A DNA stretch of 35,502 bases from Oscillospiraceae bacterium (GCA_015067935.1 SVLL01000015.1:1-35502); one strand, 5' to 3'; positions 15,304-24,193 are shown, numbered from the stretch's first letter. The notes: generated by a model from the sequence alone, not told the origin. Translations and numbers: made by a program.

Positions 15304-17706
15304 ATGAATGAGACAGTAAATATCGGCGCAATGCCGATTTTAGCCCTTCGTGGGCTTGTAGTATTCCCTGAGCAAACTGTACATTTTGAGGTGGGACGGC
15401 TGAAATCCGTTCTTGCCCTGGAAGATGCGATGAAGAAGGACCAAACCCTGCTTCTGATGCCCCAGCGTGATGTGTCCAAGGACGACCCGGAACTGAAGGA
15501 TCTGTATAATATCGGTACAGTTGCCAAGGTCAAGCAGATTCTAAGAGGACAGGGAGAAACGATCCGGGTGCTTGTAGGAGGTCTTTACCGCGCCCGTATT
15601 CAGGAACTGACGCAGTTTGAACCCTATCTGCGCGGCGTGGTGTCCTCGGTGCCGGATACGGAAGTGATGGATAATTTGTCCTCCCGTGCACTGCGCCGGG
15701 AAGCCAACAATCTGTACGGTACCTATCTGGAAATGACCGATCATCAGGCCCAGCCGGTGCAGATGAAAATGTTGGCATCTGAAAGCTGTGGCTATTTGGC
15801 GGATGCCATCGCACAAAATTCCGGTATGGATTTTAAGGATAAGATGAAGCTGCTGTGCCAGATGAATCCTGTTCGTCGATTGGAGACGGCTGTGAAGCTG
15901 CTGCGTCAGGAGTTGGAAATGGTCCGGCTGGAGAACAGCATCCACGAAAAGACCAAATTCACCATTGACCAGCAGCAGAGAGATTATTATCTCCGGGAGC
16001 AGATGAAGGCCATCCGGGATGAGCTTGGCGAAACCGATGACGATGAGTTTGCCCAAATTGAAAAAGGTATCCTACTCTTGAATCTCCCTATGGAGACGGA
16101 GGAAAAGCTCCTGAAGGACCTTTACCGCCTGAAAAAGCAGCCCTTTGGTTCTTCTGAAGCATCTGTTCTGAGAAATTATCTGGATGTGGTGCTGGAACTG
16201 CCTTGGAATAAGAAGACCAAGGAGCGGATCGATGTGACCGCCGCCCGTAAGGTGCTGGATAAGGATCACTTCGGTTTGCAGAAGGTGAAGGAGCGCATTT
16301 TGGAAACCATTGCCGTCCGACAGATGGCACCGGAGAATCCCGTACCCATTATTTGCCTGGTTGGCCCTCCCGGTGTGGGCAAGACCTCTATTGCTTACTC
16401 CATTGCCCGTGCCCTGAATCGGAAGATGGCCCGCCTTTCCCTTGGCGGTGTCCACGATGAGGCGGATATCCGGGGCCATCGCAAGACCTATGTGGGCGCA
16501 ATGCCTGGCCGGATTATGACCGCTATGACCCAAGCCGGCAGCAGCAATCCCTTGCTCCTTCTGGATGAGGTGGACAAAATGGGTTCCGATTACCGTGGCG
16601 ACCCCAGCGCAGCCCTGTTGGAGGTGCTGGATTCCGAGCAGAATGGTGCATATCGGGATAATTATCTGGAAGTTCCCTATGATTTGTCCGATGTGATGTT
16701 CATTGCCACCGCCAATAATCCGGATACCATCCCAAGACCGCTCCTAGACCGCATGGAGATCATCGAGCTTGGCTCCTACACGGACGAAGAGAAGCTGATG
16801 ATCGCCAAGAATCACCTGATTCCCAAACAGCTGAGTAAGCACGGCTTGAAAAAAACACAACTGCGCATCAGCGACGAGGCCATTCGGGAGATGATCTCCT
16901 GCTACACCCGGGAATCCGGTGTGCGTAATCTGGAACGGATTCTTGCACAGGCCTGCCGCAAGTCTGCTATGGAACTGCTGCAAAACAGCGGTACAAAGTC
17001 CATCCGCATTACCGGCAGCAATCTTGAAGGATATCTTGGCCCTCGAAAGTTCTTGCCCGATCGGCTGCCTTCCTGCGATCAGGTGGGGCTGGTGACCGGA
17101 TTGGCATGGACCAGCGTCGGTGGTGAGGTTCTTGAGGCAGAGGTCAATGTGATGGAAGGTTCCGGCAAGCTGGAGCTGACCGGTAATCTGGGGGATGTGA
17201 TGAAGGAATCCGCCCACGCAGCGCTGAGCTATATTCGTGCAAATGCCGCAAAATTGGGTGTTCCTGCAGACTTTTACAAGACCAAGGATATCCATGTCCA
17301 TTTCCCCGAGGGTGCCGTGCCGAAGGATGGGCCTTCTGCCGGTGTAACAGTCTGCACCGCTATGGTTTCCGCCCTGACGGGAGTTACCGTGCGCAGCGAT
17401 GTGGCGATGACCGGTGAGATCTCCATTCGGGGGCGTGTGTTGCCCATCGGAGGCTTGAAGGAGAAGACTATGGCGGCTCTGCGTCACGGTATTCGTACTG
17501 TCATCATCCCTAAGGACAACGAGAAGGATCTGGAGGAAATTGACCAAACGGTGCGTAAAGCTTTGAATTTTGTGTCTGTGCAGACGGTGGAAGCTGTGTT
17601 GGATACAGCCCTGAACCGTCGGATTGATGCCGGCGCACCGGCATTGCTGGCGAGTATTCCTGGGGATGTCAAGAGTAAGAACCGTAAGCCCGGCTTGCGG
17701 CAGTGA
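15304..17706 (+). CDS. lon: ATP-dependent protease Lon
   Basis: LonA-type protease combining unfoldase and peptidase in one 800-residue chain. The N-terminal substrate domain starts PILALRGLVVFPEQTVHFEVGR. The AAA+ module has Walker A GPPGVGKT at residues 354-361 and Walker B LLLDEVDKM. The peptidase domain has the Ser-Lys dyad at S678 (KDGPSAG) and K721 (GGLKEK), spaced 43 residues apart as in E. coli Lon. There is no membrane segment, so it is the soluble LonA form. AAAGGAG precedes the ATG. The next gene, engB, starts within ten bases of its stop, as in Bacillus. Confidence 0.97.
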   Translation: MNETVNIGAMPILALRGLVVFPEQTVHFEVGRLKSVLALEDAMKKDQTLLLMPQRDVSKDDPELKDLYNIGTVAKVKQILRGQGETIRVLVGGLYRARIQELTQFEPYLRGVVSSVPDTEVMDNLSSRALRREANNLYGTYLEMTDHQAQPVQMKMLASESCGYLADAIAQNSGMDFKDKMKLLCQMNPVRRLETAVKLLRQELEMVRLENSIHEKTKFTIDQQQRDYYLREQMKAIRDELGETDDDEFAQIEKGILLLNLPMETEEKLLKDLYRLKKQPFGSSEASVLRNYLDVVLELPWNKKTKERIDVTAARKVLDKDHFGLQKVKERILETIAVRQMAPENPVPIICLVGPPGVGKTSIAYSIARALNRKMARLSLGGVHDEADIRGHRKTYVGAMPGRIMTAMTQAGSSNPLLLLDEVDKMGSDYRGDPSAALLEVLDSEQNGAYRDNYLEVPYDLSDVMFIATANNPDTIPRPLLDRMEIIELGSYTDEEKLMIAKNHLIPKQLSKHGLKKTQLRISDEAIREMISCYTRESGVRNLERILAQACRKSAMELLQNSGTKSIRITGSNLEGYLGPRKFLPDRLPSCDQVGLVTGLAWTSVGGEVLEAEVNVMEGSGKLELTGNLGDVMKESAHAALSYIRANAAKLGVPADFYKTKDIHVHFPEGAVPKDGPSAGVTVCTAMVSALTGVTVRSDVAMTGEISIRGRVLPIGGLKEKTMAALRHGIRTVIIPKDNEKDLEEIDQTVRKALNFVSVQTVEAVLDTALNRRIDAGAPALLASIPGDVKSKNRKPGLRQ

Positions 17707-17714
17707 GGTGGCCT

Positions 17715-18299
17715 ATGAATTTTCAGAAAGTTGAATTCCTCATTTCTGCGGCGTCCCCCAAGGATTTCCCTAAGAACCGCCTGCCGGAGATTGCCTTTGC
17801 AGGCAAATCCAATGTGGGTAAGTCCTCGGTGATTAACCGGCTGCTGCAGCGGAAAAATTTTGCCCGTGTGGGCGAAAAACCCGGCAAGACTATCCATGTG
17901 AATTACTTCACGCTGGATAGCAAGTGCTATCTGGTGGACCTGCCCGGCTATGGTTTTGCAAAGGTCGCGCAATCAGAAAAGGACCGCTGGGGTCGGCTGA
18001 TGGAGGATTATTTCGCAGCAAACCGCATCGATCTGGGTGTTTTGATCGTAGATTACCGCCATCCGCCCACGAATAACGACATTACCATGGCTCATTGGTT
18101 TATGGACAGCGGTTGTAAGTTTGTTGTGGTGGCAAACAAAATGGATAAGCTGAAAAAGAGTGAGCTTGAGCCGAATCTAAAGACCATCCGAGAGGATTTA
18201 GAGCTGCCGGAGGATTGCCCCATTATTCCGTTTTCTGCGGAAAAGGGCAACGGCCGGGACGATTTGGTCAAGTACATTCTCGCTGCAGTCAATGAATAA
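17715..18299 (+). CDS. engB: Ribosome biogenesis GTP-binding protein EngB (YsxC)
   Basis: A small GTPase required for 50S subunit assembly. It has G1 GKSNVGKSS (residues 30-38), a G2 threonine in KPGKTIHVNYF, G3 DLPGYG, G4 ANKMDK and G5 FSAEKG. With the chosen ATG at 17715 it is 194 residues and begins MNFQKVEFLISAASPKD, matching the family start; GAGGTGG lies just upstream. A GTG at 17703 overlapping lon would add four residues and is less likely. A strong terminator follows directly. Confidence 0.96.
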   Translation: MNFQKVEFLISAASPKDFPKNRLPEIAFAGKSNVGKSSVINRLLQRKNFARVGEKPGKTIHVNYFTLDSKCYLVDLPGYGFAKVAQSEKDRWGRLMEDYFAANRIDLGVLIVDYRHPPTNNDITMAHWFMDSGCKFVVVANKMDKLKKSELEPNLKTIREDLELPEDCPIIPFSAEKGNGRDDLVKYILAAVNE

Positions 18300-18300
18300 G

Positions 18301-18334
18301 AAAATCCCGCAACCATCAGGTTGCGGGATTTTTT
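18301..18334 (+). terminator. Bidirectional terminator between engB and the DUF3592-like gene
   Basis: AAAATCCCGCAACC (18301-18314) pairs perfectly with GGTTGCGGGATTTT (18319-18332), giving a 14-bp stem with a 4-base loop. A/T runs at both ends serve the convergent genes on each strand. Confidence 0.9.
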
Positions 18335-18828
18335 CAGACTTTGTCAATTAAATAGACCTTTTCTTTTTCCTCGTCGTAAAGAACGCGGACAGTTTTTCCG
18401 GCGTATTCGTCAAGGGTGAATGCTGAAAAGAGTCCATCTGAAAAGAGGGGAGTGGTGTCCACAGTTGTCTTCCCATCCACACGAACGGTAAAATACACCG
18501 AATTTTTGTAGAGGAAAGAGGTGTGGGGCTTATCCAACACCACAGAATGAACAGTATAATTGGGATAGTTGTTGATCAACTGCCGGTATCGGTACAGATT
18601 ATACAGCACAAAGGGAAGCCAAATAATACTGTATAGGATGAGCATATATCCGGTGCTCCAGCCAACGGCTTCTGCAATGTCGTCGGGATTTAATTTTGCA
18701 CCAGAGGCAGAAAACATTGCGACGAACAATGTAAATACGGGAATGAGTAAAAACAGACATCCGTATGTCTTGATTTGACGCATTCTCCAACGGCATTCAA
18801 TACCGTTTTTGACAGTTTCGCGATCCAT
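18334..18828 (-). CDS. DUF3592-like membrane protein
   Basis: A 164-residue protein with two predicted membrane segments (about residues 22-42, GCLFLLIPVFTLFVAMFSA, and 57-78, YMLILYSIIWLPFVLYNL), followed by a soluble C-terminal domain of beta character (YTVHSVVLDKPHTSFLYKNSVYFTVRVDGK, then KTVRVLYDEEKEKVYLID). The pattern of a converted polar domain with a value of the type V-x-Y-D-E-x-x-P/E fits DUF3592-like proteins, whose function is unknown. The family call is tentative. It starts one base after the TSCPD gene stop (TAATATGG), so it is probably translationally coupled to it. Confidence 0.7.
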   Translation of the reverse strand: MDRETVKNGIECRWRMRQIKTYGCLFLLIPVFTLFVAMFSASGAKLNPDDIAEAVGWSTGYMLILYSIIWLPFVLYNLYRYRQLINNYPNYTVHSVVLDKPHTSFLYKNSVYFTVRVDGKTTVDTTPLFSDGLFSAFTLDEYAGKTVRVLYDEEKEKVYLIDKV

Positions 18829-18829
18829 A

Positions 18830-19075
18830 TTAAGCCAGTGCTTTCTTCAGTGCCTTTGCCAGCTGATCGGGGCAGGAGGTGGACTTGGGTCCGCAGGTGA
18901 TGCCTTCCAGACGGGTGATGGCTTCCTGCACATCCATTCCTTCAATCAGGGCACCGATGCCCTTCAGGTTGCCGTTGCAGCCGCCGATGTACTGAACATT
19001 CTTCACCTTGCCGTCCTCAATCTCAAAGAGGATCTCCCGGGAGCAGGTGCCGCTGGTCTGATAAGAATACTGCAT
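18830..19075 (-). CDS. TSCPD domain protein
   Basis: An 81-residue protein carrying the TSCPD motif that names the family (GPKSTSCPDQLAKALKKAL) at its C-terminus, and a conserved cysteine-rich core (SGTCSREILFEIEDG, VQYIGGCNGN, GITCG). TSCPD domains occur at the end of some class II ribonucleotide reductases and as small stand-alone proteins; the role of the latter is not known to me. I chose the start at 19075 (MQYSYQTSGTC), with AAAGGAAAA upstream on this strand; a longer reading from 19150 lacks a ribosome site. The cysteines suggest metal or cluster binding (inference). Confidence 0.88.
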   Translation of the reverse strand: MQYSYQTSGTCSREILFEIEDGKVKNVQYIGGCNGNLKGIGALIEGMDVQEAITRLEGITCGPKSTSCPDQLAKALKKALA

Positions 19076-19087
19076 AATAATTTTCCT

Positions 19088-19117
19088 TTCATAGTGACTT
19101 TTCAATACTATTATAAT
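19088..19117 (+). promoter_or_regulatory. Possible promoter of the TepA-like gene in a divergent intergenic region
   Basis: TATAAT (19112-19117) with TTCATA (19088-19093) at 18-base spacing points to the plus-strand gene. The box TATTATAATG is nearly symmetric, so it also reads as a -10 on the minus strand. A TTGACA exists on that strand (19128-19123) but at an unsuitable distance. The call is weak. Confidence 0.3.
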
Positions 19118-19187
19118 GCATTTGTCAACTGGTTTGTTTGTTTTCCGCATAAGGGGGTTATCCTATAAGAAAAAAAGGAGGTTTCTT

Positions 19188-19883
19188 ATGAAAAACAAGC
19201 AATCCGATCAAATGGAGCAGGAAAGAGAGCAGCTCGTTGAGCTGGGCTCGGATGTCACAAAATGTCGCAGCGGAAACATCTACACGCTGACGATTATCGG
19301 GCAGGTGGAGGGTCATCAGGTGCTGCCGGAAACTTGCAAAACCACAAAATACGAGCATATTTTGCCCCTTCTGGCCGGAATTGAGGAGAGCGATGACATT
19401 GATGGGCTTCTTCTGCTGCTCAATACGGTTGGCGGTGATATTGAGGCCGGTCTTGCCATTGCAGAAATGATTTCCGGTATGAAAAAGCCGACAGTTTCAT
19501 TGGTGCTTGGGGGTGGTCACTCCATTGGTATCCCATTGGCGGTGTGTACCAAAAAATCCTTCATTACTCCCACTGCCAGTATGACGGTGCATCCGGTGCG
19601 AATGACCGGGCTTGTGGTTGGTGCACCTCAGACCTACCGTTATTTTCACCGTATTCAGGAGCAAATCGCCGATTTCGTTACGGCTAATTCCAAGATTTCA
19701 AAAGCGGATTTCGAACACTATATGATGGCGACGGGGGAGATGGCCACAGATGTGGGTACCATTCTTTACGGCAAGGAAGCGGTTGCCTCCGGTCTGATTG
19801 ATAAGCTTGGCGGACTGAGTGATGCCTTGGCGGCTTTGCACCGGATGATCGGGAAATATAAAAAGGACAGTCAGAAGCAATAA
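19188..19883 (+). CDS. ClpP-family serine protease, TepA-like
   Basis: A 231-residue member of the ClpP/crotonase superfamily similar to B. subtilis TepA (YmfB), linked there to protein secretion. The catalytic serine is S112 in GGGHSIGIPLA and the histidine H135 in MTVHPVRM; LLNTVGGDIEAGLAIAEMI is the substrate-binding strand equivalent to that of ClpP. The start is the ATG at 19188 after AAAAAAGGAGG; upstream in-frame starts lack such a site. It is distinct from the ClpP at 13373, being longer with a charged N-terminal extension. No ATPase partner is encoded next to it. Confidence 0.88.
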   Translation: MKNKQSDQMEQEREQLVELGSDVTKCRSGNIYTLTIIGQVEGHQVLPETCKTTKYEHILPLLAGIEESDDIDGLLLLLNTVGGDIEAGLAIAEMISGMKKPTVSLVLGGGHSIGIPLAVCTKKSFITPTASMTVHPVRMTGLVVGAPQTYRYFHRIQEQIADFVTANSKISKADFEHYMMATGEMATDVGTILYGKEAVASGLIDKLGGLSDALAALHRMIGKYKKDSQKQ

Positions 19884-19899
19884 AAATTTCAAGTAAGGG

Positions 19900-19928
19900 T
19901 GGAAATTTACGAAAAACTGTGATACAAT
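19900..19928 (+). promoter_or_regulatory. Likely promoter of the uppP-like gene
   Basis: TGGAAA (19900-19905) and TACAAT (19923-19928) are 17 bases apart, 32 bases before the ATG. Confidence 0.5.
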
Positions 19929-19960
19929 AAATTGAATAGTTATCGGAAGGGGGAGCAGGA

Positions 19961-20794
19961 ATGGAATGGAACGGCCTATGGGGCTTATTTTACGGATTAC
20001 TCAGCGGCTTTTTTGAGTTTCTGCCTGCTTCACCTCAGGCCCATCAGCTGGTGCTGCAAAAGCTTACAGGGTTGCCTTCTCCGGGATTCGGAATGGCCTT
20101 TGCGGTGCATCTTGGCGCGCTGGCTGCGGTGCTGCTGTCCTACTATCCGCTCTTGGGGAAATACAGGCGGGAGCAAAAGCTGCGCAGGCAGCCAAGAAGG
20201 AGCAGAACGCGTCAGCCGGATGCGGCAGCTTTGATGGAGTATAAGCTGCTGAAAATTGCAGCTGTGCCGGTGGTGCTGTCTTGTCTGGCCTCAAGCTGGC
20301 TGAGCCAGTATTTTCAGCGGCTGTGGGTTCTGGCGTTGTTGGTAATCTTTAATGGCGTGGTGGTGTTTCTGCCTCACTATATGTCCCACGCCAATAAGGA
20401 GGCCAGGACAATGTCACCGCTGGATGCAACTTTGATTGGTTTGAGCGGTATGTTGGGCGCACTGCCCGGTTTTTCCCGGGTGGGCAGCTTGAATGCCGTC
20501 GCATCCATGCGAGGGTTGGACGGTCAGTTTGCTGTTAAATTTGTGTTCCTGATGATGATCCCGGCATTGGTTGCCTCGTGTTTGGGAGATTTGGGAATGC
20601 TTGTGCTGTCCGGTAACACACAGAATCATGTGCCCTTTATTACGGCTGCTCTTGCGTGTTTTGCTGCTTTTGCCGCGGCAATGGCCGTGATCCGCTTGAT
20701 GCGGTTTCTGTCGGTTAAGGGCAGCTTTGAGGCTCTGGCGTACTATAACTGGGGCCTTGCGATGTTTACATTTATTATTTATCTCATTGGATGA
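19961..20794 (+). CDS. Divergent undecaprenyl-diphosphatase (UppP/BacA) homologue
   Basis: UppP is a membrane enzyme that dephosphorylates undecaprenyl diphosphate for cell-wall lipid recycling. This 277-residue protein has several hydrophobic segments and both family boxes in altered form. Box 1 is SGFFEFLPASPQAH: E19 and H28 match E. coli E21 and H30, but S15 replaces E17 and P25 replaces S27. Box 2 is PGFSRVGSLN: S172 and R173 match S173 and R174, but L177 replaces T178. A basic insert near residues 67-84 (REQKLRRQPRRSRTR) is in a loop. It may be inactive or have another lipid phosphate substrate. The ATG follows AAGGGGGAGCAGGA. ftsK follows 18 bases downstream. Confidence 0.8.
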   Translation: MEWNGLWGLFYGLLSGFFEFLPASPQAHQLVLQKLTGLPSPGFGMAFAVHLGALAAVLLSYYPLLGKYRREQKLRRQPRRSRTRQPDAAALMEYKLLKIAAVPVVLSCLASSWLSQYFQRLWVLALLVIFNGVVVFLPHYMSHANKEARTMSPLDATLIGLSGMLGALPGFSRVGSLNAVASMRGLDGQFAVKFVFLMMIPALVASCLGDLGMLVLSGNTQNHVPFITAALACFAAFAAAMAVIRLMRFLSVKGSFEALAYYNWGLAMFTFIIYLIG

Positions 20795-20812
20795 TTTATC
20801 AGGAGGTGCTTT

Positions 20813-23527
20813 ATGGCGGAAAAGAAAAAAACGCAGGCGGAAAAGGCTGCAGCTGCCAAGAAGTCCAATAAGTCCCCAAATAACGGACAAAATAAGCGTT
20901 CCGGCGCAAAGGATACCAAAAAGCAGCCGGTGCAGCCGGAAAAGCAGCGCACACAGATACCTATCCGCTTGATTTCTTCCTGCATCTGTATCGTGGGCTT
21001 TTTCCTGCTGCTGTTCGCATTTTTAAGCCCCAACGCCTTGGTGTTGAGCTTTGTGCGGGAATTGGTTATGTCCCTGATCGGTCAGGCGGCATTCTATATT
21101 TCTGTTCCTGCATTGCTGTACTTATTCGCGATCCACGCTTTTAGCGGCAAGCGTCCGGTGATTTTTCGCAGCATCAGTTTGGGCGTGTTTGTGATTATCT
21201 CCGGTTGCATTTCTCAAATTGTGCTGCTGATGAGTGCCAATGCCCCATTGTCCGAGGGGTGGCAGCTACTGAAGGATTTGGCGGAAACGGGTGTGACCGG
21301 TCAGACCGCCGGTATCCTTTGCGGTGGCATCGGTTTGATCCTCGAAGCACTCTTCGGTACAGTGTTCAGCCTGATTCTGTTGATCGTGGCTGCGGTGATC
21401 TTCCTGCTGGGTTCTTTTCAGATCACCATTCCCAGTATCATCCGTGCAGTGCAGAACCGCCCCCGTGCCGATTGGGAGGAGGAAACCCCTGAGGTGGAGG
21501 AGCCTGCTGCCGTGGTGGTCAACCATCTGGCGAACAGACGGATTGCCCATATCGAAAACAAGCGGCGTCAGCAGGAGGAACGGCAGATGGAGATTGACAT
21601 TCCCGTGGATGACGAGCCGGTGAAGCCTGCTAAGACAAAGCGTGCGACCACCCCCAAGGCAAATGCCTTTATGCAGGAGGTGGATACGGATCTGGAGACT
21701 CCCGTTGCTGCTTCCAAGGAGGAAATGGTAGGCAATGCCGATGTGGATCTGATTCTGGAGGACAAGACTCCCAAGCCTGTTTATGTGGATACCAATACCT
21801 TTGCCATTGAAAAGAGCCCCGAATCGATGACACCCTTCAACAAGGCTGCTGACAAGGACTTTGATGAAGAAATCGCTGCGGAAGTAGCCGCAACTGTTGC
21901 TGAGGTTGCAGAGGCCAATGCCAAGGTTACCGCAAAGGAAGCCCGGGAATCTGCCGCACAAGTTGCAGAAGAAATTGCGTTGGCAGAGCAGGAAATCAAG
22001 CCGGAATACAAATTCCCGCCCATTGACCTGCTGAAAAACGCTAAGCGGGGCAGTATGGACGCCACAGAGGAAATGCGGGAGAATACACGGCGACTGAATG
22101 AAACGCTGGAGAGCTTCCGTATTGAAGCCCACATCATCAATGTGACCCGGGGACCCAGTGTCACCCGTTATGAGGTGGAGCTGGACAAGGGCGTGCGCCT
22201 GAATAAGCTGACAACCTGTGCCGATGATATTGCACTGAGCCTTGGCGCGTCCGGTGTGCGTATTGCGGCTGTGCCCGGCAAAATATCCATTGTGGGTATC
22301 GAAGTGCCCAACCGGGCTGTGACCAATGTTTCCCTTCGGGAGGTCATCGACTCTCCGGAATTTGCCCGGGCGGATTCCAAGTCCACCTTTGCAGTGGGTA
22401 AGGACATCGGCGGTACTTGTATCGTGGGTAATATTGCCAAGCTGCCCCATATGCTGATTGCCGGTACTACCGGCTCCGGTAAGTCTGTCTGTATGAACTC
22501 TGTCATCATCAGTTTGCTGTATAAGGCGAGCCCTGAGGATGTTAAGCTGATTATGGTTGACCCCAAGATGGTGGAATTGGGTGTTTATAACGGTATTCCC
22601 CATCTGCTGATTCCCGTTGTCACCGATCCCAAAAAGGCGGCAGGCTCCTTGCAGTGGGCGTTGTCGGAAATGATGCGCCGCTACAAGGCAATGTCCGATG
22701 CCGGTGTCCGCGATCTGGAATCCTACAACAGCATTGTTGAGGCAGAAGGGGAGGGTCAGAAGATTCCTCAGATCGTCGTCATTATCGACGAGCTGGCTGA
22801 CCTGATGATGGTTGCTGCCAAGGAGGTGGAAGAATCCATCTGCCGTCTGGCCCAGATGGGTCGTGCTGCGGGCATTCACCTCATCATCGCTACCCAGCGT
22901 CCTTCTGCGGATGTGATTACCGGTCTGATGAAGGCCAACATTCCTTCCAGAATTGCCTTTGCCGTTGCGTCTGCAATGGAATCGCGTATCATTCTGGATA
23001 CCCCCGGTGCAGAAAAGCTGGTTGGCAAAGGCGATATGCTCTTTGCGCCTATCGGTGCAGGCAAGCCGCTTCGTGTGCAGGGTTGCTTTGTCAGCGACAG
23101 CGAAGTGGAGGCAGTTGCCACCTTTGTGAAGGAGAACTTCAATAACAGCTACGATAAGGAAATCATGGAGGAAATCGAGCGGAAAGCAGCGCAAGCCGGC
23201 AATGGCAAGTCGTCTGCATCCGACCCGGAGCCCAATCAGGATGAGTTGGCAGGAGATGAGCTGCTGCCTGAAGCTGTTGAAGTGTTTTTGGAAATTGGCC
23301 AGGCATCCGCTTCTATGCTCCAGCGGCGGTTAAGGTTGGGCTATTCCCGTGCCGCCCGTATTGTGGATGAAATGGAAAAGCTTGGCATTGTAGGTCCCTT
23401 CCAAGGCAGTAAGCCCCGTGAGATTCTCGTGACGAAAGAGCAATGGGAAGCTATGAAGAACGGTCAAGGCGGCCAAATGGGCTTTGACGATCTGGGTGAC
23501 ACCGGCGTTCCCGAGGATATCGACTGA
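20813..23527 (+). CDS. DNA translocase FtsK/SpoIIIE
   Basis: A membrane-anchored, hexameric DNA pump that clears chromosomes from the division or sporulation septum. The 904 residues are ordered as a basic N-terminal tail (1-50), membrane segments (about 55-205), an acidic Ala/Glu-rich linker including a likely coiled coil (351-395), the motor with Walker A GTTGSGKS (551-558) and Walker B VVIIDELADLMM, and a C-terminal winged-helix gamma domain (QASASMLQRRLRLGYSRAARIVDEME) that reads DNA polarity sequences. FtsK versus SpoIIIE cannot be decided here. AGGAGG lies upstream of the ATG. Confidence 0.96.
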   Translation: MAEKKKTQAEKAAAAKKSNKSPNNGQNKRSGAKDTKKQPVQPEKQRTQIPIRLISSCICIVGFFLLLFAFLSPNALVLSFVRELVMSLIGQAAFYISVPALLYLFAIHAFSGKRPVIFRSISLGVFVIISGCISQIVLLMSANAPLSEGWQLLKDLAETGVTGQTAGILCGGIGLILEALFGTVFSLILLIVAAVIFLLGSFQITIPSIIRAVQNRPRADWEEETPEVEEPAAVVVNHLANRRIAHIENKRRQQEERQMEIDIPVDDEPVKPAKTKRATTPKANAFMQEVDTDLETPVAASKEEMVGNADVDLILEDKTPKPVYVDTNTFAIEKSPESMTPFNKAADKDFDEEIAAEVAATVAEVAEANAKVTAKEARESAAQVAEEIALAEQEIKPEYKFPPIDLLKNAKRGSMDATEEMRENTRRLNETLESFRIEAHIINVTRGPSVTRYEVELDKGVRLNKLTTCADDIALSLGASGVRIAAVPGKISIVGIEVPNRAVTNVSLREVIDSPEFARADSKSTFAVGKDIGGTCIVGNIAKLPHMLIAGTTGSGKSVCMNSVIISLLYKASPEDVKLIMVDPKMVELGVYNGIPHLLIPVVTDPKKAAGSLQWALSEMMRRYKAMSDAGVRDLESYNSIVEAEGEGQKIPQIVVIIDELADLMMVAAKEVEESICRLAQMGRAAGIHLIIATQRPSADVITGLMKANIPSRIAFAVASAMESRIILDTPGAEKLVGKGDMLFAPIGAGKPLRVQGCFVSDSEVEAVATFVKENFNNSYDKEIMEEIERKAAQAGNGKSSASDPEPNQDELAGDELLPEAVEVFLEIGQASASMLQRRLRLGYSRAARIVDEMEKLGIVGPFQGSKPREILVTKEQWEAMKNGQGGQMGFDDLGDTGVPEDID

Positions 23528-23563
23528 TTTTTTCACGCGAATGCGTGAGGAATAAATAATACA

Positions 23564-23586
23564 TCCCATCCGGATAACCGGAGGGA
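23564..23586 (+). promoter_or_regulatory. Leader hairpin before the ECF S-component gene
   Basis: TCCC-A-TCCGG pairs with CCGGA-GGGA around an ATAA loop, with one bulged A, ending six bases before GGAGG of the next gene. It is well placed to affect initiation. No known riboswitch class is recognised, and it has no T-tract, so it is not a standard terminator of ftsK. Confidence 0.45.
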
Positions 23587-23605
23587 CAGTAGGAGGAAAC
23601 TTAAT

Positions 23606-24193
23606 ATGAGAAACGCAAAAATCACAAAAATGGTTGCAGTAGCCTTTTTGATGGCACTGGTGGTGGTGATGCAGTTCATCAGCGGTATGATTCCGCCGGT
23701 GGGGGGTTTTTCCATCTCGCTGGTTCTCATCCCGGTGGTCCTGGGTGCTGCACTCTACGGTCCCGGTGTGGGCGCACTGTTGGGCGCGACCTTCGGAACG
23801 ATCGTCTTCATTAACTGTGTCACCGGTGCAGATCCCGGTGGTGCTATGGTGTTTCAGGCAAACCCCGTTCTGTGCTTCCTTGTGGTGATGGCGAAAGGCA
23901 TTCTGGCAGGTCTGGCATCCGGCGGTGTGTATCAGCTGCTGAAGAAGGTCAATACCTTTGCTGCAATGCTGGCTGCTGCAATCATTTGCCCTGTTGTGAA
24001 TACCGGTGTATTCATCCTGTGCATGCTTACATTCTTTAAGGATGTGCTGAGCGCATGGGCCGGCGGAGGAGACCTGCTGGCATATATTTTGACCGGTTTG
24101 GTGGTCGCGAATTTCCTGCCGGAACTGATCATCAATGTTGTGTTTGGCACGGTCGGCCAGACTGTTATTGATGTGGTTAAAAAGAATAAATAG
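23606..24193 (+). CDS. ECF transporter S (substrate-binding) component
   Basis: A 195-residue, very hydrophobic protein with about six membrane helices, of the size and pattern of energy-coupling-factor S components, which capture a vitamin or small molecule and dock on a shared EcfA-EcfA'-EcfT module. The N-terminal part KITKMVAVAFLMALVVVMQFIS followed by PPVGGFSISLVLIPVVLGAALYGPGVGALLGATFG is typical. No EcfA or EcfT gene is in the window, so it would be a group II member. The substrate is not readable from the sequence. The nucleoside phosphorylase 15 bases downstream suggests a nucleoside-like or purine/pyrimidine-linked ligand (inference). GGAGGAAACTTA precedes the ATG. Confidence 0.82.
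   Translation: MRNAKITKMVAVAFLMALVVVMQFISGMIPPVGGFSISLVLIPVVLGAALYGPGVGALLGATFGTIVFINCVTGADPGGAMVFQANPVLCFLVVMAKGILAGLASGGVYQLLKKVNTFAAMLAAAIICPVVNTGVFILCMLTFFKDVLSAWAGGGDLLAYILTGLVVANFLPELIINVVFGTVGQTVIDVVKKNK

Noticed and set aside
23533-23548. TCACGC-GAAT-GCGTGA hairpin as terminator of ftsK
   Set aside because: The T-run lies before the stem rather than after it, and on the minus strand no T-run follows either.
23564-23586. preQ1 or other known riboswitch before the ECF gene
   Set aside because: The sequence is only one short hairpin and lacks the recognisable cores of riboswitch classes I know.
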